DNA from: Granulicella sibirica | GTDB taxonomy: Bacteria; Acidobacteriota; Terriglobia; Terriglobales; Acidobacteriaceae | Assembly: GCF_004115155.1 (NCBI RefSeq) | Contig: NZ_RDSM01000004.1 | Span: 62,001-126,000, forward strand | DNA: 64,000 nt | Direction of reading: 5' to 3' | Shown: positions 32,707 to 41,587 of the stretch, one piece after another | Layout of the letters: each line of letters opens with the position of its first letter | How positions within the stretch are numbered: the first letter of the stretch is position 1 | Notes under the pieces: model-generated | Databases searched by the model: none | Told to the model about the DNA's origin: nothing | Seen by the model: only the letters and a program-made list of their open reading frames with translations | Program-made: the position numbers and the translations under genes

Positions 32707-33772
32707 TCTCAATCTTCGGTTCGCTCGCGCTCTGGAGCCTCTGCGCCGTCGCCGTCTCCCGGCTCGCGTCGTCCTTGCGTCCCATCGTCCGATAGGCCTG
32801 TCCAAGCAGGCTGTGCGAGATGTAGTTCCCGGGATCCATCTGCACTGCGTGCTCGAGATACGTCGCCGCCCCAAGCGCATCTCCGCGCTTCAACATCGTC
32901 TTGCCCAGCAGAATGTACGGACCCGTCGCATTCGGCTCCAGCAAGAGCGCCTCCTGCAAGCTGTGCTGCGCCTCCTCGTACCGCGCCGCGCGACTATACG
33001 CATCGCCAAGCCGGTCATAGACAGAGCCCTCCAGCGGATTGCTCGTACGCTCCTTCTCAAACTCTGCAATGGCCTCGTCGAGATGATTTCCGGCAAGCGC
33101 GATCTCGCCGAGCAGCGCGTGCGCCAGGGGAAGGGAAGGCTGCAGATCCAGCGCCTTCTTTGCAAAGCCTTGCGCCAGCGGAAGATACTCACGCCTCAGA
33201 AGCATCCTTGCCGCCAATAGGTAAGCAGGAGCCCCATCCGGCGTAAACCCATACTGCATCGCGAATGCACGCCGCGCATCGTCGTATCGACGCGCATCGA
33301 TGTAGCACAGCGCAAGCACGTAGTTCGGATCCGCCTTCGTCCCGGAGTTCATCGTTCGCGATGCTTCGAGCAGAGGAATCGCATCCGCCGGACGCCCAAG
33401 CCGGAACAGCGTCATCCCGCGCATCTGCGTCGACTCGACATCCGTCCCATCTTCCTTGAGCGCGATCCCGAAGGCAGCATCCGCCGCCTGTAGATGCCCA
33501 AGCGCATACTGCGCCAGCCCCTCCATCCTGCTCAGCCCATGTGGCGCTGGCTGCTTTGTGCGCAACTCGGCGATCTGGGTCAATGCATCCTGCGGATGGC
33601 CTGAATCGATCGTCTTCCGCAGACTCTGCAGTACCTCAGCCGTGCTCCCTCCAGCATCAACCTTCGCAGACGGGGTCGTCGTCTGCCCGCTCAGCACCAG
33701 GCCGGAGCAACCCACGGCAAGTGCTGCTACGCACAACCAACCCAACCCGAATCTCTTTTCGTTCCTGTCCAT
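32696..33772 (-). CDS. Exported TPR-repeat protein (locus A)
   Basis: A 358-residue protein. The N-terminal hydrophobic segment ends in 'LAVGCSGLVLSG', so it may be a lipoprotein with Cys22 or a cleaved signal protein. The rest is seven or more TPR units, for example 'LSRMEGLAQYALGHLQAADA', 'ALCYIDARRYDDARRAFA' and 'AHALLGEIALAGNHLDEAIA'. TPR arrays bind protein partners, so it could scaffold the CRTAC1 proteins and the receptor. It lies between the receptor gene, from which it is separated by a terminator hairpin, and the first CRTAC1 gene, whose start it overlaps by 11 bases. Confidence 0.88.
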   Translation of the reverse strand: MDRNEKRFGLGWLCVAALAVGCSGLVLSGQTTTPSAKVDAGGSTAEVLQSLRKTIDSGHPQDALTQIAELRTKQPAPHGLSRMEGLAQYALGHLQAADAAFGIALKEDGTDVESTQMRGMTLFRLGRPADAIPLLEASRTMNSGTKADPNYVLALCYIDARRYDDARRAFAMQYGFTPDGAPAYLLAARMLLRREYLPLAQGFAKKALDLQPSLPLAHALLGEIALAGNHLDEAIAEFEKERTSNPLEGSVYDRLGDAYSRAARYEEAQHSLQEALLLEPNATGPYILLGKTMLKRGDALGAATYLEHAVQMDPGNYISHSLLGQAYRTMGRKDDASRETATAQRLQSASEPKIENAN

Positions 33773-33820
33773 GTTCTTACCCGGCCCGCTCGTTCATTCG
33801 AAACGCATGCACTCCCAAAG

Positions 33821-33854
33821 TCAAAAAAAGGGAGGAGCCTCTTGGGCTCCTCCC
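33821..33854 (-). terminator. Intrinsic terminator after TonB-dependent receptor A
   Basis: A perfect 10-bp stem (33830-33839 with 33845-33854, five-base loop) is followed, in the minus-strand direction, by CTTTTTTTGA. It lies 19 bases after the receptor stop. Stem plus U-tract is a textbook Rho-independent terminator, and would partly or fully separate the very large receptor message from the TPR/CRTAC1 genes. Confidence 0.85.
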
Positions 33855-33872
33855 ACAAACTGCTGCAACTTG

Positions 33873-36800
33873 TTAGAACTGCACGCGAGCCGAGAACTGC
33901 ATCTGCCGTGGATTCGATCCATTCGGATACGGCCCGCCGGTGATCGCGCCGCCCTGATCGATGTTGCCGTTGGGGCTGGCGAAGTTGATGTGGTTGAAGG
34001 CGTTGAATCCATCTGCCCGCAGTTGGAAGGTGACCTTCTCGCGAATCAGGAAGTTCTTCTGAATCGAAAGATCGCCGTTGAAGAAGCGCGGTCCAAACTC
34101 CGAGTTGCGGCCAGTGTTGCCAATCTGGTCCAGCCCGGGAATAAAGAACGGCGTGCTTCCGTTGGTGAGGTTGACCTTGTCATAGTAGGAAAGCCCGTTT
34201 GGACCGCCCGGGAAGCCCGTGACGTGCCGCTTGAACGAGTCCTTCTGGCCGGAGACATAGCATGGTGCGCTCCCCGGCAGGTTCGCGCTGCAGGTGGAGT
34301 AGTTGAGCGTGAACGGCAGACCGCTCGAGTATGTGATGACCGGATTGATCTCGATGCCGCCAACGATTGTGTTGACGATCCTGTTCGCATTTCCGAAGAG
34401 CAGCTTGCCTTTACCCATCGGTAGCTGGAACAACCCGTACACGATCACCTGCTGCTGACGCAGAGCGCCATCGCGACCGCGAACCGCCGGACGGCTCCAG
34501 GTGGAGTAACCCGTCGCCTCGCTGATCGCCTGCTGCCACGCATAGTTGGCGTTCAGCGAAATGCCATGAGCCATGGTCTTGGTGATCGTTGCCTGCAGTG
34601 CGTTGTAGTGTGAGTCGAGGTCGTTGCCGTAGTACTGGATGCCGTTCGTCCAGCCGCATCCGCCGTTTGGAGCATTCACGCCTCCGGCCGCCGTATACGC
34701 CGCATCCGAGCAGGCCGCCAGTTTGCCGCCGTAGTACCGCTGCAGGTAGATCGAGTTCCCAGTCGCCGTCTGACCCGGTCCCGGAAGCGCGTTTCCTGCC
34801 GCCGGATCGTAATGGAGGGTTTGACCGTTCACGCTGTACTGCGCGGGAAGCGTGATCGCCGCCTCGTTCGGGTTCGTCTGCTGCCCGGACTGATCGCCCA
34901 GGGTGTGTGTTCCTTTGTTCGCGACATACGCCATCGTGAACGACAGTGTCGGCGAGAGCGACTGCTGGACCGACAGGTTCCAAGCATCCAGGGTAGGCAG
35001 GCGGAGGGTCGTCGGCCGCGAGTGCGAGTTCACTAGGTTGCCGGGGTTTGGAAGAAGGCCATTCGATGGAACGGCAACCGGCGTTGGTGCCGGAGGACCG
35101 TTCTGCAGCAGGAACGCCGAACCCTGGTTGCCGACCTGCGTCACCTGTTGAGCGGCCAGCACGGGAAGGTTCTGCGTTGCCGCATGACCGAAGATCGACC
35201 CGAACACGCCGATATCGAAGCTGCGCCCGTAGCCCGCACGAATCACCGTCTGTGGCGTCACCTGGTAGGCAACACCGATGCGTGGGTTATAGGTGTTGGT
35301 CGAGCGCTGGTAGTTCATGTTGCTTCCCACGCTGCCGATACCCGCAACCTGCAGATAGCCGGTGGCGAGGTTCAGCAACGAGCCGTTGCCCGGCCCGTTG
35401 ATGCTCTCGGGGAAGTACATCTCGTACCGCAGGCCGAGGTTCATGGTCAGCTTCTGGCTTACGCGCCATGTGTCCTGTGCGTAAAAGAAGTCGCGTTTCT
35501 GGAACTCCTTCGCGTTCGTCGAGGTGCTCACGAACCGAAGGAAGTTTGTCACCTTGCCCGTTACGAACGTCGCGAAGCCAAGTCCGCTCTGGCCGGTCGC
35601 CCCGGGAAGTGCTGTCGGCCCGGAGTTGAACTGGAGTTCGCCGGTGCGATCGTCGTCGCTCGGGACGCGCAGGTTGCGCGCATACCGAAGGTCGGCGCCG
35701 AACTTGATCGAGTGATTGCCGATCGTCTTGGTCCAGTTGTTTGCAAGCTGGAACTGGTCCTCGCGTTCTGCAAGAGGGCAGTTACAGCGGTTGATGTTCA
35801 AGCCGGCTCCATACTGCGATCCCGTGTCCTGGCTCGGCAGAGAGCCAAAGCTCGTGCCCACATCTTGAATACGGAAGCCTGGAGATCCGCTTGTGAAGCT
35901 GTTCGATGTGTTCACGCCAGGGATTCCAAGCGCCGTGCCGGCCGCGGTGCCCTGGTCATACTTCGACGTCTTGATGTTGTAGCGGAAGTAACCAAGCCGG
36001 ATATCCGTCACCAGCTTCGAATTCACCGCGACATCGACACCCGCCGCGGCACTGTCGTTCGCGCCCTGCGAGGTTCCACCATAGCCGCCGAGACCGAAGC
36101 CCGCACCGCCCGCGTCGCCGAACATGACTGCGCCCGTAAGTGTATCGGTAAAGCGACTGAACCGGCCGAAGGCATGGATACGCTCGCTGAACTGGTAGTC
36201 TCCGCGAACATCCCACTGGTTGCTGTTGAACAGACCGTTACCGCTCTTCGAATAGTTCTGCACCAGTCCGGGGAAGGTGCCGGTGTTGTTGTTCGGAGCG
36301 AAAGGCTGAAGCGACTTCAGCACCGCGAGCGCCGGGGCCGAAAGGTCCGACGCGGGGATGACGTTATTCGCATAGGGCGTGGTGGTGTAGGTGCCATCCG
36401 CGTTAAGAGTGTTCTTGTAGACAAGTTGGCCGCCACCGGCAAGTGCGGTCGCGTACTCACTGAAGTCGCAACCCCCACCTCCAAGGCAAGAGTTGATCAG
36501 TTTTTGCGTCGGAACCGTCTGCGTGTTCGCCGTACCAACCTTTTGCCGGACGCCTTGGTAGTCGCCGAAAAAGAATGCCTTGTCCTTCAGGATCGGCCCA
36601 CCCACCGAGCCGCCGAACTGGCTCTTGATCGCGCCCGGGACGCCCGTCGCGGCTGGCTGGTTGAACGGATCGCGCGCCAGGTTGTAGCTGCTCTCACGAT
36701 AGTCGAACGCCGAACCGTGGAAGCTGTTCGAACCCGACTTCGTCTGCGCCGTGATCACAGAGGAAACCGCTTTGCCGAACTCAGCGTCGAAGTTCTGCGT

Positions 36801-37493
36801 CGTAATCTTCGTCTCCGAAAGCGAATCCGAGTTCGGGTTGATCACGATGATGCCCAGGATCGGATCCTGGTTATCGGTTCCGTCCAGTTGGAACGCCACA
36901 CCCGCGAACGCCTGTCCATCGACTTCGATCTGCTTGGATCCCTGCGGGTTTTCGCTCGGCGCATGGCTCCAGCCAAGCTGCTGCGCACCGGGAAGAAGAA
37001 GCTGCAGGTTCGTAAAGTTACGATCCGGAATGGGCAGGTCGACGATCTCCTGCGAGCTGAACGTCGTCGAAACGTCCGCGCGATCCGTCTTCAACTGCGG
37101 AATCGAATCGGCGCTCACGTTCACCACCTGATCCGAGCCGCCGATCTCCAGCACTGCTTCCACCTTGCGCGATGTATCCGCCTGGACGAGCACACCCTGC
37201 GCCTGGTAGCCCTTGAAGCCAGCCGAAGCAATCTTGATGTCATACGTGTCCGGGATAAGGTGATCCACGGTAAACTCGCCGCTACCGTTCGACGTCACGT
37301 TGTTTGAGGTTCCCTTTGCCGTATCCGTCACCGTGATCGTAGCGTTCGGGATTACGGCGCCTGTCGAATCGGTCACGGTTCCAAAGATGGAGCCGTAGAC
37401 TGCTTGGGCCATCGCTCTTGGTGCGCTCGCCAGCGACGCAAGCATCACGCCCAGGCAGACCGCTAATTTGAACTTGCTGAACTGCTCCCTCAT
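33873..37493 (-). CDS. Oar-like TonB-dependent receptor (locus A)
   Basis: A 1206-residue outer-membrane receptor. A signal peptide (cleavage after A-M-A) is followed by a carboxypeptidase-regulatory-like domain (about residues 30-115, 'GTVTDSTGAVIPNATITVTD' and 'GSGEFTVDHLIPDTYDIKI'), a plug domain ('VSTTFSSQEIVDLPIPDRNF') and a long beta-barrel ending in 'MQFSARVQF' with terminal Phe. This is the Oar/OmpA-related class abundant in Acidobacteria, thought to import oligosaccharides or other large substrates with TonB energy. The substrate is unknown; the divergent GH13 gene hints at alpha-glucans. AGGAGG lies six bases before the ATG. A TTGACA promoter element shared with receptor B lies at 37678-37683. 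Confidence 0.93.
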   Translation of the reverse strand: MREQFSKFKLAVCLGVMLASLASAPRAMAQAVYGSIFGTVTDSTGAVIPNATITVTDTAKGTSNNVTSNGSGEFTVDHLIPDTYDIKIASAGFKGYQAQGVLVQADTSRKVEAVLEIGGSDQVVNVSADSIPQLKTDRADVSTTFSSQEIVDLPIPDRNFTNLQLLLPGAQQLGWSHAPSENPQGSKQIEVDGQAFAGVAFQLDGTDNQDPILGIIVINPNSDSLSETKITTQNFDAEFGKAVSSVITAQTKSGSNSFHGSAFDYRESSYNLARDPFNQPAATGVPGAIKSQFGGSVGGPILKDKAFFFGDYQGVRQKVGTANTQTVPTQKLINSCLGGGGCDFSEYATALAGGGQLVYKNTLNADGTYTTTPYANNVIPASDLSAPALAVLKSLQPFAPNNNTGTFPGLVQNYSKSGNGLFNSNQWDVRGDYQFSERIHAFGRFSRFTDTLTGAVMFGDAGGAGFGLGGYGGTSQGANDSAAAGVDVAVNSKLVTDIRLGYFRYNIKTSKYDQGTAAGTALGIPGVNTSNSFTSGSPGFRIQDVGTSFGSLPSQDTGSQYGAGLNINRCNCPLAEREDQFQLANNWTKTIGNHSIKFGADLRYARNLRVPSDDDRTGELQFNSGPTALPGATGQSGLGFATFVTGKVTNFLRFVSTSTNAKEFQKRDFFYAQDTWRVSQKLTMNLGLRYEMYFPESINGPGNGSLLNLATGYLQVAGIGSVGSNMNYQRSTNTYNPRIGVAYQVTPQTVIRAGYGRSFDIGVFGSIFGHAATQNLPVLAAQQVTQVGNQGSAFLLQNGPPAPTPVAVPSNGLLPNPGNLVNSHSRPTTLRLPTLDAWNLSVQQSLSPTLSFTMAYVANKGTHTLGDQSGQQTNPNEAAITLPAQYSVNGQTLHYDPAAGNALPGPGQTATGNSIYLQRYYGGKLAACSDAAYTAAGGVNAPNGGCGWTNGIQYYGNDLDSHYNALQATITKTMAHGISLNANYAWQQAISEATGYSTWSRPAVRGRDGALRQQQVIVYGLFQLPMGKGKLLFGNANRIVNTIVGGIEINPVITYSSGLPFTLNYSTCSANLPGSAPCYVSGQKDSFKRHVTGFPGGPNGLSYYDKVNLTNGSTPFFIPGLDQIGNTGRNSEFGPRFFNGDLSIQKNFLIREKVTFQLRADGFNAFNHINFASPNGNIDQGGAITGGPYPNGSNPRQMQFSARVQF

Positions 37494-37653
37494 ACAACCT
37501 CCTAAGTACCTGCGCCGCTGTTGTGCGGCCGTTCCCAACCCGTCGCCGTCAGCCTCTCTCGCGGAGACCTGGCTGGCAACGAATGACCCTGTAGTGCCCG
37601 CTCTCATCCTTTTGGTGGAGAACGTCGTAAACCCATTGGCGATTTCGTCGAGA

Positions 37654-37683
37654 ACCTTACTGAACGGAAGCGGACACTGTCAA
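37654..37683 (-). promoter_or_regulatory. Candidate promoter of TonB-dependent receptor A
   Basis: On the minus strand, TTGACA (37683-37678) and TAAGGT (37659-37654) are separated by 18 bases. The -35 box lies in a 13-mer (GGCTTGACAGTGT) that also occurs exactly before receptor B with the same 18-base spacing. The -10 box alone is weak (three of six); the shared -35 context is the main support. Confidence 0.5.
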
Positions 37684-37752
37684 GCCACTTTGTTGGTACG
37701 CGGAGACCCCAGCTGTTATAACAATTGGTCCGACCGCGTTACCGCGCTGAGA

Positions 37753-37760
37753 AAACGTTT
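37753..37760. promoter_or_regulatory. Candidate LacI-type operator AAACGTTT
   Basis: A perfect palindrome with the central CG characteristic of LacI/GalR-family operators, 146 bases before the GH13 start and on the far side of the receptor A promoter. It is short and could occur by chance. The LacI regulator of locus B is the only LacI-helix protein in the window. Confidence 0.3.
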
Positions 37761-37905
37761 ATTATCCGCATTTACAGATTTCCATCTTGGGAAATTACCA
37801 AATAACGTAGCCGGAATTGCACTGTAACTTATCTGAAATGACATGGCAATTAAGCCTTTTCGTCAGGAGTGCTATAGTTTCCCGAATGGTTTTGGAGGCC
37901 GGTTT

Positions 37906-39726
37906 ATGCCCAAGTTGTTTCCCGAGGCAAAGTCATCACTACGCCGCACACGGGCCCGTCTTACCGTTCTCGCCGGTGTCTTCGCCCTGTCGACCGCGCT
38001 TCTAAGCACTGCGTTCGCCGCCGCCCAGACCGCAGCCAGCCCCGCCTCTGATATCTGGTGGAAGCACGCCGTCGTCTATGAGATCTACCCCCGCTCCTTC
38101 CAGGACTCCAACGGCGACGGCATCGGCGATCTCAACGGCATCACCCAGCGCATGGACTATCTCCAGAATTTGGGCATCGACGCCATCTGGATCTCCCCCA
38201 TGTACCCCTCGCCCCAGGTTGACTTCGGCTACGACATCTCCAATTACGAGGCTGTCGACCCCCAGTACGGCACCCTCGCCGACTTCGACAAGCTCCTCGC
38301 CACCGGCAAGCAGCACAACATCCGCGTCATCCTCGACATGGTCATGAACCACACCTCGGACAAGCACCAGTGGTTCGTCGACGCCGCCAGCTCCCGCACC
38401 AACCCCAAGCACAACTGGTACGTCTGGAACGACGGCATCCCCGCCGACTCGCCCGGCGTCGGAGCCTTCCAGAAGAAGTACGAGCACGAAGGCAAAGTCC
38501 CACCCAATAACTGGACCTCGACCTTCGGCGGCTCCGCGTGGGAGTGGGTCCCCGCCGTTCACCAGTTCTATTACCACTACTTCTATATCCAGCAGCCCGA
38601 CCTCAACTGGCGCAACCCCGCCGTCGAGAAGGCCATGTTCGACACCATGCGCTTCTGGCTCGACCGCGGCGTCGCCGGCTTTCGTCTCGACGCCATCCCC
38701 ACCCTCTTTGAAGACACCCAGCTCCGCAACGCTCCCGACAAGGGTGGCATCAACGCCCAGGGCGATCCCAACCTCTCCGACGAGTACCAGAGCAATCTCC
38801 CCGAAGTCCACGGCGTCATCCGCCGCATGCGGGCCATGACCCAGGCCTACCCGGGCAACCGCGTCCTCATCGGCGAAACCTACCTCCCCAACACCGCCGA
38901 GCTGGACCTCTGGTACGGCGGAGCGAAGAAGGACGAGCTCAACCTCCCCATGGACATGCTCATGGGCTTCACCAACAAGTTCGACGCCACCGACTTCCGC
39001 AACCACATCACCGAGGCCGAGACCCAGCTCCACGGCTCGCTCCCCCTCTTCGTCTTCGACAACCACGACAACATCCGCTCCATCGACCGCTTCGGCGACG
39101 GCACCCACAATCCCCAGATCGCCCGCCTCCTCGCCGGAATGCTCTTTACCAGCCACGCCGCCGTCCTCACCTACTACGGCGAAGAGCTGGGCATGCCCAC
39201 CACCACGCCCACCCGCAAAGAGGACGTCAAGGACCCCATCGGCATCACCGGTTGGCCCAAGGAAAAGGGCCGCGACGGCGAGCGCACCCCCATGCAGTGG
39301 GACGACTCACCCCAGGCCGGCTTCAGCACGAACGCGAGCACCTGGCTCCCCATCCCGCCGAGCTACAAGACCATCAACGTCAAGTCCGAGATGGCCGACC
39401 CCAACTCCGAGCTAGCCTGGTTCCACAAACTCATCGAGCTCCGCCGCACCCTCCCCGCCCTGCATGACGGAGGCGTCACGATGCTCGACAAGTCCAACAC
39501 CAACGTTCTCTCGTGGGTCCGCACCTTGCCTGGCCATCCGTCGGTAGTAAGTGCCTTCAACTTCAGCGCCCAACCCCAGACCATCACCCTCGACCTGACC
39601 GGCACCCCCGCCAAGGGCACGCAAGTCAAGACCCTACTGAGCGATGCCCCCGCCCTTCAGTCCACCACCACCCTGAAAGACATCACCCTCCCGCCCTACT
39701 CCACCTGGATCGCGACCGTCGAGTAG
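37906..39726 (+). CDS. Secreted GH13 alpha-glucosidase (oligo-1,6-glucosidase / alpha-glucosidase type)
   Basis: A 606-residue glycoside hydrolase with a signal peptide (about residues 12-42, ending A-F-A-A-A-Q). The GH13 barrel starts at 'WWKHAVVYEIYPRSFQDSNG', with a calcium-loop-like D-S-N-G-D-G-I-G-D. The triad is visible: nucleophile Asp262 in G-F-R-L-D-A, acid/base Glu324 in I-G-E-T-Y, and Asp388 in F-D-N-H-D-N. The Q-W-F-V-D and T-P-M-Q-W-D-D motifs match alpha-glucosidases. It should release glucose from alpha-glucosides in the periplasm or outside, and stands divergent from TonB receptor A, a pairing typical of polysaccharide utilisation. The start at 37906 has GGAGG seven bases upstream. 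Codons end almost always in C. Confidence 0.93.
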   Translation: MPKLFPEAKSSLRRTRARLTVLAGVFALSTALLSTAFAAAQTAASPASDIWWKHAVVYEIYPRSFQDSNGDGIGDLNGITQRMDYLQNLGIDAIWISPMYPSPQVDFGYDISNYEAVDPQYGTLADFDKLLATGKQHNIRVILDMVMNHTSDKHQWFVDAASSRTNPKHNWYVWNDGIPADSPGVGAFQKKYEHEGKVPPNNWTSTFGGSAWEWVPAVHQFYYHYFYIQQPDLNWRNPAVEKAMFDTMRFWLDRGVAGFRLDAIPTLFEDTQLRNAPDKGGINAQGDPNLSDEYQSNLPEVHGVIRRMRAMTQAYPGNRVLIGETYLPNTAELDLWYGGAKKDELNLPMDMLMGFTNKFDATDFRNHITEAETQLHGSLPLFVFDNHDNIRSIDRFGDGTHNPQIARLLAGMLFTSHAAVLTYYGEELGMPTTTPTRKEDVKDPIGITGWPKEKGRDGERTPMQWDDSPQAGFSTNASTWLPIPPSYKTINVKSEMADPNSELAWFHKLIELRRTLPALHDGGVTMLDKSNTNVLSWVRTLPGHPSVVSAFNFSAQPQTITLDLTGTPAKGTQVKTLLSDAPALQSTTTLKDITLPPYSTWIATVE

Positions 39727-39773
39727 CCTCCTCCTCATCGCTTTTGCCGAACCACGAAAAACGTCCGGGTGCC

Positions 39774-39810
39774 CCATCCTCACCGACGGCACCATCGTCG
39801 GTGAGGGTGG
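39774..39810. repeat. Long imperfect palindrome (REP-like intergenic element)
   Basis: CCATCCTCACCGACG (39774-39788) pairs with CGTCGGTGAGGGTGG (39796-39810) over 15 positions with a single G-T mismatch and a seven-base loop. No U-run follows on either strand, so it is not an ordinary terminator. The flanks 'GGGTGCCCCATCC' and 'GGGTGGGAA' recall dispersed palindromic repeats I associate with Acidobacteria, but I see only one copy here. Confidence 0.5.
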
Positions 39811-39899
39811 GAACGTAAACCGCCCGACCGCCGTTGCCTTGCTCTCCCTTGTACAGTTGTCGAAGACCAACCACCACCCAACCCACAACAAGGACGGCC

Positions 39900-40724
39900 A
39901 TGGAACCCAACGCCCCATCCCTGCAGCAAATCAAAGATTCCATGCGCGCCACCTGGATGGCTGGCGACTTCGGCGTTGTGGCCAAAACCATCTCCGGCAA
40001 CGCCGAAGAGTTCATCAGCCGCCTCACCGTTCCGCCCGGCACCCGCGTCCTCGACGTAGCCTGCGGCACCGGAAACCTCGCCATCCCGCTCGCCCGCGCA
40101 GGAGCCATCGTCACCGGCGTCGACATCGCCGCCAACCTCCTCGTCCAGGCCCGGGACCGCGCCGCAGCCGAAGGTCTGTCCGTCACCTTCGACGAGGGCG
40201 ACGCCGAGCAGCTCCCCTATCCCGACGCCTCCTTCGACGCCGTCGTCACCATGTTCGGAGCCATGTTCGCCCCGCGCCCCGAAGTCGTCGCCTCGGAACT
40301 CGCCCGCGTCCTCAAGCCCGGGGGGCTCCTCGCGATGGCAAACTGGAACCCCGCCAGCTTTTCCGGATTAATGTTCAAGGTAGGCGGCAAACATACTCCG
40401 CACCCTCCCACTATCCCTCCACCCGTCCTCTGGGGAGACGGAACCACGGTCCGCCAGCGTCTGGCCCCATACTTCACCGGCATCGAGACCGAGCTCATCC
40501 CGATCGACTTCGATCTTCCCACAAGCCCTGCCGGCGCCGTCGCATTCTTCCGCACCTACTTTGGTCCAACGCACATGGCCTACAAGCGTCTCGACGAAGT
40601 CGGCCAGCAAGCCCTCACCGCCGACCTCGAAGCCCTCTGGACCAACGCCAACGTCTCCCAGGATCCTGCCAACCACACGCTCATCCGCAACGAGTACCTG
40701 CAAGTCACCGCAACCCGAAGCTGA
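39900..40724 (+). CDS. SAM-dependent methyltransferase (class I)
   Basis: A 274-residue cytosolic enzyme with the Rossmann methyltransferase motifs: motif I 'VLDVACGTGNLAIPLARAG', the acidic post-I residue 'VTGVDIAANLL', motif II 'DEGDAEQLPYPDASFDAVVT' and motif III 'ELARVLKPGGLLAMANW'. It is of the UbiE/Methyltransf_11-like type, for a small molecule rather than nucleic acid. The substrate is unknown. The start at 39900 is the first ATG before the family-like sequence; the frame is open 22 codons further up. It is convergent with the DUF4197 gene, five bases between stops. Confidence 0.9.
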   Translation: MEPNAPSLQQIKDSMRATWMAGDFGVVAKTISGNAEEFISRLTVPPGTRVLDVACGTGNLAIPLARAGAIVTGVDIAANLLVQARDRAAAEGLSVTFDEGDAEQLPYPDASFDAVVTMFGAMFAPRPEVVASELARVLKPGGLLAMANWNPASFSGLMFKVGGKHTPHPPTIPPPVLWGDGTTVRQRLAPYFTGIETELIPIDFDLPTSPAGAVAFFRTYFGPTHMAYKRLDEVGQQALTADLEALWTNANVSQDPANHTLIRNEYLQVTATRS

Positions 40725-40729
40725 TTCCT

Positions 40730-41452
40730 CTACTTGCCTCCGAACACCTGCTTCAACAGGGCGGTCGACCGTGCCGCGGGGTTCGTCCGGATCTGCTTTT
40801 CCTGCTCTCCCAGCATGTAGAACAGTCCATCGAGCGCCTTGCTCACCACGTAGCTGTCAATATCGAACTTCCCGCTGTTCATGAACGGCAACTGCGGAGC
40901 CTGTCCCGCCAGCGCCTGGTACTGCTGCGTCACGCCGTTCTCCTTCATCGCCGCCTCTACATGCGGCCTGAAGGCGGTCGTCAGCTCGGCCGACGTCTTC
41001 GACTTGAAGTAGTCGGTGATCGAAGTATCGCCTCCATTCAGCAGCTTCCGCGCATCGTCGATCGTCATCTCCCGCACCGCACCCGCGAAGATCTTCTCCG
41101 CCTCAGGCGCCGCCGACTCCGCGGCATGGTTCATGCTGGCGACGAAGTCGTCGATCTTCGGCCCCTGTCCCGCCGCGCGCAACCCCTTCTCCACCGGCCG
41201 AAGGCTCTGCGGAAGCAGGATCTTGATCGCCTGGTTATCGAGATAGCCACCCGGCTGCGCCACCAGCTTCACTGCCTTCTGCGTCCCTACGGAAAGCGCA
41301 TCTTTGAGACCGGAAGCGATCTGCGTATCCGGCAAACCCGCACCGGCGCTTGAACCGCCGAAGCCTGGAAGTTTGGGAAGCTGCGCCCCGGCAACCACGG
41401 GGGCAAAAGCTAAACAGCAGATGAGGGCGAGACGTGCTGCGCGGTGTGACAT
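40730..41452 (-). CDS. DUF4197-family exported protein
   Basis: A 240-residue protein with a signal peptide (residues 1-23, ending V-V-A-G-A-Q). The mature part begins 'LPKLPGFGG' and then 'IASGLKDALSVGTQKAVKLV', the usual start of DUF4197 proteins. Other landmarks are 'IKILLPQSLRPVEKGLRAAG', 'DDARKLLNGGDTSITDYFKS' and 'VSKALDGLFYMLGEQEKQIR'. The family is widespread, periplasmic and of unknown function. It is helix-rich, with no catalytic motif visible. ATG 41452 is the start, since the signal peptide begins there. Confidence 0.9.
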   Translation of the reverse strand: MSHRAARLALICCLAFAPVVAGAQLPKLPGFGGSSAGAGLPDTQIASGLKDALSVGTQKAVKLVAQPGGYLDNQAIKILLPQSLRPVEKGLRAAGQGPKIDDFVASMNHAAESAAPEAEKIFAGAVREMTIDDARKLLNGGDTSITDYFKSKTSAELTTAFRPHVEAAMKENGVTQQYQALAGQAPQLPFMNSGKFDIDSYVVSKALDGLFYMLGEQEKQIRTNPAARSTALLKQVFGGK

Positions 41453-41587
41453 GGGGTTGGCTCCTGACCAGCTAACGGTAGCACGGGAACGCACTCCGCT
41501 GTGACCAGCGAAACCTCCGGCACTCGACCTGCAGGGGATCCCCCCAACCTTGCCACCGTGCCGCCCATTCCGTACCATTAGCCAACC

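Larger units (their letters stand above)
37494..37905. other. Divergent regulatory region between receptor A and the GH13 gene
   Basis: A 412-base gap with no gene. On the minus strand it holds the receptor promoter element (below). It also contains the palindromes TGTTATAACA (37714-37723) and AAACGTTT (37753-37760), plausible sites for the GntR-LacI regulator and a LacI-type regulator, respectively. On the plus strand a weak -35/-10 pair (TTAAGC 37850-37855, 17 bases, TATAGT 37873-37878) precedes the GH13 start, whose ribosome-binding site GGAGG is at 37893-37897. All sites are by eye only. Confidence 0.4.

Noticed and set aside
35148..37307. 719-codon plus-strand frame
   Set aside because: Exact antisense of the TonB-dependent receptor A; Arg-rich with no family motif. 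A frame shadow.
38002..39156. 384-codon minus-strand frame opposite the GH13 gene
   Set aside because: Composed almost only of Val, Gly, Glu and Asp, the complement of C-ending codons; not a gene.
39839..41353. 504-codon plus-strand frame
   Set aside because: Runs through the methyltransferase in another frame and the DUF4197 gene antisense; His/Arg/Pro-rich, so a high-GC artefact.
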